Under the pieces are notes generated by a model that was not told the DNA's origin, made no database searches, and was given only the letters and a program-made list of their open reading frames with translations. Of a stretch of DNA of 10,938 bases, positions 1-6,878 are shown one piece after another (the stretch's first letter is position 1; each line of letters starts with the position of its first letter). The position numbers were made by a program, and so were the translations under genes. The stretch lies in assembly GCA_035529435.1 (NCBI GenBank), contig DATKWS010000033.1:1-10938 (forward strand). Direction: 5' to 3'. The stretch is from DATKWS01 sp035529435. GTDB lineage: Bacteria > Krumholzibacteriota > Krumholzibacteriia > Krumholzibacteriales > Krumholzibacteriaceae.

Positions 1-1365
1 GTTCTCGTCGAGTACATCCTCACCGTTCCCGCCGGCACAAAGCCGTCCCATCGTTCGGGGAACGGCGCGCCTGAGCCAGCTGTGACCGCCGGGAACGATG
101 AGACGGTGACCTACGCGTGGAAGATGGAGAATGTCGCCCGCGCGGGATCCCCCCGCATCGCCGATCCCGCCGTACACGAACCGTACGTGACATGGTCGAC
201 CTGGCCCGATTGGAGCACGCTCGGCCGGAAGATCGTCGCGGGCTTCGATCGCGCCGCCGTCCTGAGCGAGGCGCTCGCCGACACGGTGGCGGAACGGCTG
301 CGGCGCGAGCCGAGCCTCGCATCGAAGGGCCGGAAGATCGCCGCGCTTGTCAACGAGTACGCGCGCGGCATTCACTACGATACCCGGTTCTGGCGCTTCT
401 CGCCGCGCCCCGCGACGCGGACGTGGGAAACAGCCTACGGTCATCCCCTCGACCGCGCCGTGCTCGCGGCGGCGATGTTCCGCGCAGCGGGATTCGGCGC
501 CGAACCGGTATACTTCTCGCGTGGAACGGGGCTCCTCGATCCCGGCATCCCGGGCCTCTCGAGTCTCGGGACGATGAACGTATTTGTCGATTTCAAGAAC
601 AATACCTATGCGGTCTACGATCCGGCGGACGGAAGATTGAGCGGGGAATCGCACCACTTCTTCGATCGGTACATCTGGCGGCCCGGCGCCGGCGGGAACC
701 TCGCGGCCCGGCCGGCCCCGGGCGGTTCCCCCGATATCAGCCGCTTCGAGCTGATCCTGACCCTGGAGCCCGATAAAAAAGAGGGATCCAACGGTACCGG
801 GTTCCTGCACGCGGACGGCATCTTCTGTCCCTATGACGAGATGGCCGGGTTGCATGGCGAAGCGCTCGCCCATATCGGCGGTGTCGTGAGCTCCGTGCTG
901 CCCGAAACCGATGTCGACGGGTACAATCCCGAGGTCTTCTCCGGCTCCATGGTGACGGCCGGCTTCGACCTCACGGCGAAGCCCGTGGAAGCGGACGATC
1001 AGGGCCTGATGCGTATCGTCATCGGCGACCCCGCCGGTGGAATCATCGCCGGTCTCCCCCCGGACGTCCGCCTCTACCACGAGCGCCGCGACACACCGGT
1101 GCTGCTTCCCGGCAATGCGATGCAGCGGGTCAAGCTGCGCATCAAGACCGGCGAACGGGAAATCGTCCTTATGCCCGAGCCCCGCTCGATCGAGAACGCC
1201 GTGGGGCGTTACACCCTGCGCGTCGAAAACGATGACGGCTGGGTGACAGTCGAGCGCGAACTGACGCTGAAGAGCACGACGATCGATCCCCCGGCATGGC
1301 CGCTTCTGCGCGCGCTTCTCCTCGAGGAAACCGATGCCGCCGGCAGGACGATCCTGATGAAATGA
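1..1365 (+). CDS. DUF3857/transglutaminase-like envelope protein, 5' partial, degenerate active site
   Basis: The frame is open from the first base to the TGA at 1363-1365, so the gene enters from the left; the GTG at 82 is only an internal candidate start. About 454 residues are visible. Residues around 140-210 follow the transglutaminase-core layout seen in DUF3857 proteins: a YG..-D-A motif (bases 436-459), then an LRAAG-like helix (MFRAAGFGAEPVY), then a strand ending in YDPADG. In active relatives the first motif reads GDCKDKA; here it is GHPLDRA, so Pro (445-447) stands in the Cys position. The usual FNHV motif reads TMNV (Asn at 577-579). Only the Asp (619-621) remains. The C-terminal 200 residues look beta-rich and match nothing I recognise. 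The product is probably periplasmic, but any signal peptide lies outside the window. A barrel gene follows after 56 bases. The family call is by motif shape; loss of catalysis is inferred. Confidence 0.75.
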   Translation, partial: VLVEYILTVPAGTKPSHRSGNGAPEPAVTAGNDETVTYAWKMENVARAGSPRIADPAVHEPYVTWSTWPDWSTLGRKIVAGFDRAAVLSEALADTVAERLRREPSLASKGRKIAALVNEYARGIHYDTRFWRFSPRPATRTWETAYGHPLDRAVLAAAMFRAAGFGAEPVYFSRGTGLLDPGIPGLSSLGTMNVFVDFKNNTYAVYDPADGRLSGESHHFFDRYIWRPGAGGNLAARPAPGGSPDISRFELILTLEPDKKEGSNGTGFLHADGIFCPYDEMAGLHGEALAHIGGVVSSVLPETDVDGYNPEVFSGSMVTAGFDLTAKPVEADDQGLMRIVIGDPAGGIIAGLPPDVRLYHERRDTPVLLPGNAMQRVKLRIKTGEREIVLMPEPRSIENAVGRYTLRVENDDGWVTVERELTLKSTTIDPPAWPLLRALLLEETDAAGRTILMK

Positions 1366-1421
1366 CACCGGTGTGCGTACCGGCCGGCCGCGGGACCCAC
1401 GCCTCGAGTTTCGGATGATTG

Positions 1422-2624
1422 ATGCCGATTGCGATGAAACGCCACGTACCGATAAAGATCGTACTGCTCTGCCTGCTCGCCGTCCCGTTCCCGCTCGTTC
1501 CCGGGCAAGCCGTGGCGGCCGACCACGATTTCAGGGGCCAGGCCTCCGCCTGGATCACGGGGAGCAGTGACGGCGGCGAGCATTTCCACAACGGTGGGAT
1601 CCGTTACATACCGCGGTACACCTTTCTGCAACCGATCGACGGCGAGCGATTCTTCGATCTCGAGGTATCATTGAACGGCTGGGCGGCGTTCGGGAGCGCC
1701 GCGGACGCCGACGACGCGGACCTCGGGCTCTACCGGCTCATCGCACGGTTCGCGACGGCGCGGACCGAGACGCGGATCGGCCTTCAAAAGATCAACTTCG
1801 GTCCGGCGTTCCTCCTGCGGGCCTTGATGTGGTTCGATTCACTCGACCCGCGCGATCCGCTCCAGCTCACCGACGGCGTCTACGCGGCGCGATTCAGGTA
1901 CGTCGCGATGAACAACGCCGGCTTCTGGCTGTGGGGGCTGTACGGAAACGATGAGACGAAAGGGTACGAGATCCTGCAGAGCGAGGAGGAGCGTCCCGAG
2001 TTCGGCGGCCGTCTCCAGCTCCCCGTTCCGCGTGGTGAGATCGGTATCACGTTCCACAACCGGGAAGTGGACGGATCGATTCTCCACATGCCCGATTTCA
2101 CCGAGAACCGCTTCGCCCTCGACGGTAGATGGGACATCGAGATCGGGCTCTGGTTCGAGGCGGTGCTCCAGCAGCAGAAAATCGGCGATTTTTTCGTGGC
2201 CGCCTCCGCCGGCGCGGGGAGCGCCGACGACCTCGGGATCGGTTCCCCGTACGATTGGGTGAAGATCATGATGCTCGGTGCGGATTATACGTTGAACATC
2301 GGTAACGGCATCCATGTGCTGTGCGAGCACATGGTGATCGCCCCGTCGAACACTCCGTTCGGATGGAACGACGACCGGCAGACCTCGGCATGCTCGATCA
2401 ACTACCCGGTCGGGTATCTCGACACTATATCGGCGATCGGGTTCTACTCGTGGGAATCGAGGGAATACTACCAGTACCTCGCCTGGCAGCGAACGTGGGA
2501 TGATTTTATATTGAAGTTGGGTCTCTTTCATTATCCCGATTCGAACGTACCCGGCGGATTGTACCGGCACCGGCTCACCGGCACGGGATACGGGGGGCAG
2601 GTGACCGTTATATTCAATCATTGA
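1422..2624 (+). CDS. Putative outer-membrane beta-barrel protein
   Basis: The product is about 400 residues. It begins with a classical signal peptide: a basic start (MKRHVPIK), a hydrophobic core (IVLLCLLAVPFPLV) and a likely cleavage after AVAA near residue 33. The mature part alternates hydrophobic and polar residues, is rich in aromatic and Gly residues, and has many short turns. This fits an outer-membrane barrel; segments such as RIGLQKINFGPAF and GEIGITFHNREV read as successive strands. It ends in a strand with a penultimate-region Phe (VTVIFNH). No specific porin family is recognised. Start choice is uncertain: ATG 1422 has a weak GGA six bases upstream, ATG 1434 gives a shorter signal peptide, and TTG 1419 is possible. 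The following ABC/LolA-like genes suggest it serves as their outer-membrane partner or client; that link is inferred from proximity only. Confidence 0.7.
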   Translation: MPIAMKRHVPIKIVLLCLLAVPFPLVPGQAVAADHDFRGQASAWITGSSDGGEHFHNGGIRYIPRYTFLQPIDGERFFDLEVSLNGWAAFGSAADADDADLGLYRLIARFATARTETRIGLQKINFGPAFLLRALMWFDSLDPRDPLQLTDGVYAARFRYVAMNNAGFWLWGLYGNDETKGYEILQSEEERPEFGGRLQLPVPRGEIGITFHNREVDGSILHMPDFTENRFALDGRWDIEIGLWFEAVLQQQKIGDFFVAASAGAGSADDLGIGSPYDWVKIMMLGADYTLNIGNGIHVLCEHMVIAPSNTPFGWNDDRQTSACSINYPVGYLDTISAIGFYSWESREYYQYLAWQRTWDDFILKLGLFHYPDSNVPGGLYRHRLTGTGYGGQVTVIFNH

Positions 2625-2674
2625 TATCAATACATGAGGCCGGCATGATATCGCAGAACGCGCGCACGATCCAC

Positions 2675-2680
2675 AGGAGG
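2675..2680 (+). promoter_or_regulatory. Strong ribosome binding site that sets the ATPase start
   Basis: AGGAGG lies nine bases before the GTG at 2690. The same frame is open back to a TTG at 2621, which overlaps the barrel gene's stop, but the extra 23 residues have no family resemblance. The perfect Shine-Dalgarno sequence therefore supports GTG 2690 as the real start. Confidence 0.8.
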
Positions 2681-2689
2681 TTGCCCGCA

Positions 2690-3403
2690 GTGAAAAACGG
2701 CGCCATCATCACGACGCGAAACCTGTTCAAACAGTATCCGGTCGGACGGGGAACGTTCACCGCCCTGGAGGATATCAATCTCTCGATCGAGCGCGGCGAG
2801 TTCGTCGGCCTCGTCGGTCCGAGCGGCTCGGGCAAGACCACCCTGCTCAACATCGTCGGGGCGCTCGACCAACCCACCGCCGGCGAGGCGATCGTCATCG
2901 GAAAGAGCACCGGCGGGCTCAGCCACCGCGAATCGGCACGGCTCCGCAACGAACATATCGGGTTCATCTTCCAGACGTACAACCTCCTCCCCGTTTACAC
3001 CGTGTACGAGAACGTCGAGTTCCCGCTGCTGCTGCTCGGCATGGGAGCGGACGAACGGAAGGAAGCGGTTCACCGGGCGCTCGAATGGGTCGGCCTCATG
3101 GACAAGATCAAATCGCGTCCCGCGCAGCTCTCCGGCGGCGAGAGCCAGCGCGTCGCGGTGGCCCGCGCGATGGTGAAGCGTCCCGAGATCGTACTGGCGG
3201 ATGAACCCACGGCGAACCTCGACGCCGAGAATTCGCACAATATTCTGAGGATGATGGCGACACTGAACGGGGAGCTCGGCGCCACCTTCATCTTCGCGAC
3301 GCACGACGCCAAGGTGATCGGGTACCTCAGGCGCAGGATCACGCTGAACGACGGGAAGGTCGCCGCCGACGAGGCGGTCACCCCGCAGTGGGGGGCCGTG
3401 TGA
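2690..3403 (+). CDS. ABC transporter ATPase, LolD/MacB class
   Basis: This 237-residue ATPase has every hallmark of the LolD/MacB/FtsE group. Walker A is GPSGSGKT (43-50), the Q-loop Gln is residue 95 in IFQTYNLLP, and the signature is LSGGESQR (147-154). Walker B is IVLADE (167-172), followed by PTANLD, and the H-loop is ATHD (His 205). It hydrolyses ATP to drive the two permeases encoded immediately downstream. These transporters work as mechanical extractors or exporters across the envelope rather than as classic channel-type importers. The GTG start is chosen from the AGGAGG at 2675. The stop TGA (3401-3403) overlaps the ATG of the next gene by one base, so translation is probably coupled. 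The cargo is unknown; a lipoprotein or lipid-like substrate is inferred from the LolA-like gene in the same operon. Confidence 0.93.
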   Translation: MKNGAIITTRNLFKQYPVGRGTFTALEDINLSIERGEFVGLVGPSGSGKTTLLNIVGALDQPTAGEAIVIGKSTGGLSHRESARLRNEHIGFIFQTYNLLPVYTVYENVEFPLLLLGMGADERKEAVHRALEWVGLMDKIKSRPAQLSGGESQRVAVARAMVKRPEIVLADEPTANLDAENSHNILRMMATLNGELGATFIFATHDAKVIGYLRRRITLNDGKVAADEAVTPQWGAV

Positions 3404-4581
3404 TGATGATCATCAAGCTGGCATTTCGGAACCTGATCGGGGCGGGACTGCGGACCTGGCTCAATGTCTTCGTGCTCTCGCTCGCCTTCGTCGTGATCAT
3501 ATGGACGCAGGGATTCATCGAGGGAATGAACCGGTACGCGATGAGCGCCAAGACGGACGCCGAGGTGGGCGGCGGGCAGTACTGGCACCGGATGTACGAC
3601 CCGTACGACCCGCTGACACTCGAGGACAGTCATGCGCTCCTCTCCCCCGCGCTCGCCGGTCTCGTCGAGAGGGGGGACGCGACACCCATCCTCGTCACGA
3701 CCGGAGCGATATACCCGGAGGGGCGCGTGCGGTCGGTGCTCCTGAAGGGAATCGATCCGGAACAGGACGTGCTCAACCTCCCCACCGGCGCACTGGCCGG
3801 AGCGGAGACGGACGCCATCCCGGCGCTCATCGGCGCGCAGACGGCCGAGCAGACGAAGCTCGCGATCGGTGACTACGTCACGGTCCGGTGGCGCGATGTG
3901 AACGGCACCTTCGACGCCGACGACATACGGATCGCCCAGATCATGCATACGACCGTTCCGTCCGTCGATCAGGGTCAGATCTGGATACCGATCCAAAGGC
4001 TGCGCGGGATGCTCCAGGCGCCGGAGGAAGCGACCCTCGTCGTCCTGCGCAAGGGCCTGCGCGATGCGCCCGACGGTGGAACGGACTGGATCCACCGCAC
4101 TCCCGATTACCTCCTCAGCGATATCCGGGAGCTGGTCAAGATGAAATCGGCCAGCATAAATATTCTCTACGGCCTGCTGCTCCTCATGGGGCTGCTGGCG
4201 ATATTCGACACGCAGGTGCTCTCGATCTGGCGCCGCCGCAAGGAGATCGGCACGTTGATGGCCCTCGGCATGGAACGGATCAGGGTAATCGTCCTCTTCA
4301 CGTTCGAGGGGGCGCTCCACGGCCTCTTCGCACTCGCCATCGGCGCGGTGTACGGGATCCCGATACTCGCCCTGACGCTGAGATCGGGACTTTCCATGCC
4401 GGAGATGGCGGCAAGCACGGGAGTGGCCGTTCCGGAGGTGCTGTACCCCCATTACGGATTCCGCCTGGTACTGGGGACAACGGTGCTGGTTCTCATCGCC
4501 ATCACCGTCGTCAGCTATCTCCCCGCCACGAAGATAGCGCGGCTGAAACCCACCGAAGCATTGAGGGGGAAGCGGTCATGA
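3403..4581 (+). CDS. ABC transporter permease, FtsX/LolC-E/MacB type (first of a pair)
   Basis: This 392-residue permease has the typical type VII layout. TM1 is at about 17-38, a large extracytoplasmic domain spans about 40-245, and three C-terminal TM segments lie near 250-270, 305-325 and 355-378. The coupling motif RRRKEIGTLMALGM (277-290) sits after TM2 as in FtsX-domain proteins. The C-terminus SYLPATKIARLKPTEALR is the standard family ending. ATG 3403 is the most likely start: it overlaps the ATPase stop and has a G-rich ribosome site around 3390; an earlier GTG at 3388 is less likely. It contains no Cys. Its 3' end overlaps the second permease by four bases (ATGA). A LolC/LolE-like heterodimer with the next gene product is inferred. 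Confidence 0.9.
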   Translation: MMIIKLAFRNLIGAGLRTWLNVFVLSLAFVVIIWTQGFIEGMNRYAMSAKTDAEVGGGQYWHRMYDPYDPLTLEDSHALLSPALAGLVERGDATPILVTTGAIYPEGRVRSVLLKGIDPEQDVLNLPTGALAGAETDAIPALIGAQTAEQTKLAIGDYVTVRWRDVNGTFDADDIRIAQIMHTTVPSVDQGQIWIPIQRLRGMLQAPEEATLVVLRKGLRDAPDGGTDWIHRTPDYLLSDIRELVKMKSASINILYGLLLLMGLLAIFDTQVLSIWRRRKEIGTLMALGMERIRVIVLFTFEGALHGLFALAIGAVYGIPILALTLRSGLSMPEMAASTGVAVPEVLYPHYGFRLVLGTTVLVLIAITVVSYLPATKIARLKPTEALRGKRS

Positions 4582-5852
4582 CGAAGTTTCTGCTGAAAGG
4601 GCTGCTGAGGGACCGGAACCGGAGCCTCTTTCCCGTGCTGATCGTCACGGTTGGGGTGGCGACCTCGATCGTGATGTATTGCTTCATGCACGGCTTCATG
4701 GATGAGGCGGTCAGGAGCAACGCCCGGCTCGATACGGGACACGTCAAGATCGTGACGCGGGGCTACCGCGAAATCGCCACGCAGCTCCCCAACGACCTGG
4801 CGCTCGCCGGCATCGACGGGATGCTCCCCGCCCTCGAGCGGGACTATCCCGGCATGGAGTGGACGCCGCGGATCAAGATCGCCGGTCTCCTCGACATCCC
4901 CGACGAGAGCGGCGAAACACGGGCACAGGGGCCGACATTCGGCATCGCCGTCGATCTCCTCGGCGCCGGATCGAAGGAGGCGGAGCGGCTCCAGCTCGGC
5001 GGGGCGCTCGTGCGCGGCCGCCTGCCGGAGAGTCCGGGAGAGATTCTCGTGAGCGAGGAATTCGCCTCGAACCTCGGCGCCGGAATCGGCGAAACCGCCA
5101 CCCTGATCAGCGCGACATCCTACGGAAGCATGGCGGTGCAGAACTTCACGATTGCGGGAACGCTCCGTTTCGGCATCGGCGCCCTCGACCGGAACACCGT
5201 CATTGCCGATATAGCGGATATCCAATACGCGCTCGACATGCCGGACGGCGCCGGTGAGATTCTCGGATTCTTCCCCAACCTCGTATACGACGAGCGCGCG
5301 GCCGACCGGATCGCCGATTCGTTCAACAGGGGCGTCGAACAGCCCCTCGATGACTTCTCCCCCGTCATGGTGACGCTGCGCGATCAGAACGGCCTCGGCG
5401 AGTACCTCGATCTCGCCCGGTTCAGGATCTCCGTCATCCTGTTCATCTTCTTCTTCGTGATGTCGATCGTTCTCTGGAACGCGGGGCTCATGTCGGGGAT
5501 ACGGCGGTACGGCGAGATCGGCGTGCGCCTCGCGATCGGTGAATCGAAGGGACACGTCTACCGGTCGCTGCTGTGGGAATCGTTCCTCATCGGGATTCTG
5601 GGATCGATCACGGGAACGGCCGCCGGCCTCGCCGTCTCGTACTACCTCCAGGAGGTGGGGCTCGACATATCGGGAATGATGAAGGAATCGACGATACTCA
5701 TCGCGAATATCATACGTGCGAAGATCGATCCCCTCGCCTACTACATCGGTTTCGTGCCGGGGCTGGCGGGGACCTTTCTCGGCCGCGCCGCCTCGGGCAT
5801 CGGAATATTCAGGCGTCAGACGGCACAGCTGTTCAAGGAGCTGGAAGCATGA
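4578..5852 (+). CDS. ABC transporter permease, FtsX/LolC-E/MacB type (second of a pair)
   Basis: This 424-residue partner differs clearly in sequence from the preceding permease but shares its architecture. TM1 is at about 17-38. The periplasmic domain (about 40-280) contains the MacB-type stretch LPESPGEILVSEEFASNLG. TM2 is near 284-306, followed by the coupling helix RRYGEIGVRLAIGE (from 309), and two more TMs lie near 332-353 and 388-405. The C-terminus (FRRQTAQLFKELEA) departs from the usual family ending. The start ATG at 4578 lies in an ATGA overlap with the upstream stop, and the end overlaps the LolA-like start in the same way. A long same-frame extension upstream of 4578 lies inside the previous gene and is a shadow. 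Two unlike permeases with one ATPase recall LolCDE, but true LolC/LolE orthology cannot be claimed. Confidence 0.88.
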   Translation: MTKFLLKGLLRDRNRSLFPVLIVTVGVATSIVMYCFMHGFMDEAVRSNARLDTGHVKIVTRGYREIATQLPNDLALAGIDGMLPALERDYPGMEWTPRIKIAGLLDIPDESGETRAQGPTFGIAVDLLGAGSKEAERLQLGGALVRGRLPESPGEILVSEEFASNLGAGIGETATLISATSYGSMAVQNFTIAGTLRFGIGALDRNTVIADIADIQYALDMPDGAGEILGFFPNLVYDERAADRIADSFNRGVEQPLDDFSPVMVTLRDQNGLGEYLDLARFRISVILFIFFFVMSIVLWNAGLMSGIRRYGEIGVRLAIGESKGHVYRSLLWESFLIGILGSITGTAAGLAVSYYLQEVGLDISGMMKESTILIANIIRAKIDPLAYYIGFVPGLAGTFLGRAASGIGIFRRQTAQLFKELEA

Positions 5853-6637
5853 AACGATTCATACCCGTGATACTGCTCGCCATGCTGGCACCGGGCATCG
5901 CCGGCGGATCGGAGCCCGACAGCGCGCGGGTCGGCCCGCCCGGCATGGGCGTCCCGCCGACCGGCGAGGAGATACTCGAACGGATCGACGAGAACCTGAT
6001 GGTCGACCGGGCGGTCAGCACCAACACGATGATCGTGCACGGGAGGAGCGGGACACGCACGATCACATCGAGGACCTGGAAGAAGGGAACGGACCGGGCC
6101 TTCGTCGAGTATCTCTCCCCGCCGCGCGAACGGGGCAAGAAGATGCTGCGCCTCGAGGACAAGCTCTGGACATACACGCCGGAGCCGAACGACCGGATCA
6201 TCGCCATTTCGGGGCACCTGCTGCGCCAGTCGGTCATGGGATCGGATCTGTCGTACGAGGACCTCACGGAGAACCACAACCTCGTGGAGAAATACGACGC
6301 CGAGGTGGCCGGCGGCGAGGAGATCGACGGCCGCCCCTGCTGGCGGGTCGACATGACGGCGAAGGCGGAGGATGTCGCCTATCACGCCCGCACCGTCTGG
6401 GTCGACGCGGAACGCTGGCTGCCGCTCCGGGAGGAACGCAAGGCGAAGAGCGGCAGGCTCCTCAAGACCACGCGCATCACCGAGGTTTTCGAGACCGGCG
6501 GCCGCTGGTACCCGAAGCGGATGGTCTTCAAGGATATGCTGGCACGCGGCGAGGGAACCGAGTACATCATCGAATCGATCGATTTCGATGCCGAGATCCC
6601 CGAGCATATGCTCACCAAGGCTGCGCTGCGGCGGTGA
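5849..6637 (+). CDS. LolA-like outer-membrane lipoprotein-sorting protein (PF17131-type)
   Basis: This 262-residue product is secreted: MKRFIPVILLAMLAPGIAGG is a short signal peptide ending near residue 20. The mature protein carries the hallmark of the LolA-like family annotated as outer-membrane lipoprotein-sorting proteins. The block FVEYLSPPRERG with KMLRLEDKLWTYTPE spans residues 85-112, and QSVMGSDLSYEDL is at 127-139. The fold is a half-barrel with a hydrophobic cavity. Family members commonly sit beside RND- or ABC-type exporters and are thought to carry lipidic or lipoprotein cargo through the periplasm. Its start overlaps the second permease's stop (ATGA), giving ATPase, permease, permease, carrier in a single coupled operon. 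It is the last gene of the GC-rich block. No intrinsic terminator is visible after it. The carrier role is family knowledge; the actual cargo is unknown. Confidence 0.9.
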   Translation: MKRFIPVILLAMLAPGIAGGSEPDSARVGPPGMGVPPTGEEILERIDENLMVDRAVSTNTMIVHGRSGTRTITSRTWKKGTDRAFVEYLSPPRERGKKMLRLEDKLWTYTPEPNDRIIAISGHLLRQSVMGSDLSYEDLTENHNLVEKYDAEVAGGEEIDGRPCWRVDMTAKAEDVAYHARTVWVDAERWLPLREERKAKSGRLLKTTRITEVFETGGRWYPKRMVFKDMLARGEGTEYIIESIDFDAEIPEHMLTKAALRR

Positions 6638-6694
6638 GGGAAGTAGCTGTCCACTCGATTACATCTGCTTTCTAATCCGAGCTTGATATTCAAC

Positions 6695-6723
6695 TTGACA
6701 AAAAACACCAACTGTTTTATAAT
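6695..6723 (+). promoter_or_regulatory. Perfect consensus sigma-70-type promoter of the ars operon
   Basis: TTGACA (6695-6700) and TATAAT (6718-6723) are separated by exactly 17 bases, with AT-rich DNA around them. Transcription would start near 6730, about 150 bases upstream of the first gene. This is the only promoter-like site I can support in the window. It lies in the 241-base gap between the LolA-like gene and the thioredoxin-like gene, and an operator-like palindrome overlaps its -10 box. Confidence 0.88.
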
Positions 6724-6762
6724 TCGCCATATGACGAATTATATTAGAATATGATTCGTCAT
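6722..6762 (+). promoter_or_regulatory. Operator-like overlapping inverted repeats, probable ArsR binding site
   Basis: Three copies of the 9-base half-site ATGACGAAT (or its complement) are visible. ATTCGCCAT (6722-6730) abuts ATGACGAAT (6731-6739), making an 18-base palindrome with one mismatch that starts inside the -10 box. ATTCGTCAT (6754-6762) is the third. The last two belong to a longer repeat: arm ATGACGAATTATATT (6731-6745), spacer AG, arm AATATGATTCGTCAT (6748-6762). The arms match at 14 of 15 positions. This resembles the 12-2-12 architecture of ArsR/SmtB operators. Its position over the -10 box and start site fits repression. The cognate ArsR is encoded downstream in the same operon; binding itself is inferred. 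Confidence 0.75.
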
Positions 6763-6878
6763 TAATTTTCTGTTTTTACAGGCCACTGACTGTGCGAATC
6801 CAGCAAGCCTTTTCATACGCCCAGGAGCATTCAACCGTTAAATCATTTATCAACCGAGGAATACTGTAGAGGAGAATC
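6763..6878 (+). other. Untranslated leader of the ars operon
   Basis: About 115 bases separate the operator from the first start codon. I see no ORF with a ribosome site and no strong secondary structure, only a weak CTGT-TTTT-ACAG repeat at 6770-6781. AGAGGAG (6868-6874) is the ribosome binding site. It lies four bases before ATG 6879 and ten before ATG 6885, so the exact start remains open by two residues. Confidence 0.5.

Noticed and set aside
82..1365. GTG at 82 as true start of the first gene
   Set aside because: The frame continues open with protein-like sequence to base 1, and DUF3857-type proteins have a large N-terminal domain, so the gene is cut by the window edge.
3070..4452. Long minus-strand open frame (460 codons)
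   Set aside because: It lies wholly opposite the ATPase and first permease, is full of Arg, His, Asp and Glu as expected from a GC-rich antisense frame, and has no domain resemblance.
4515..5555. Minus-strand open frame (346 codons)
   Set aside because: Antisense to the second permease, with charged low-complexity composition and no recognisable motif.
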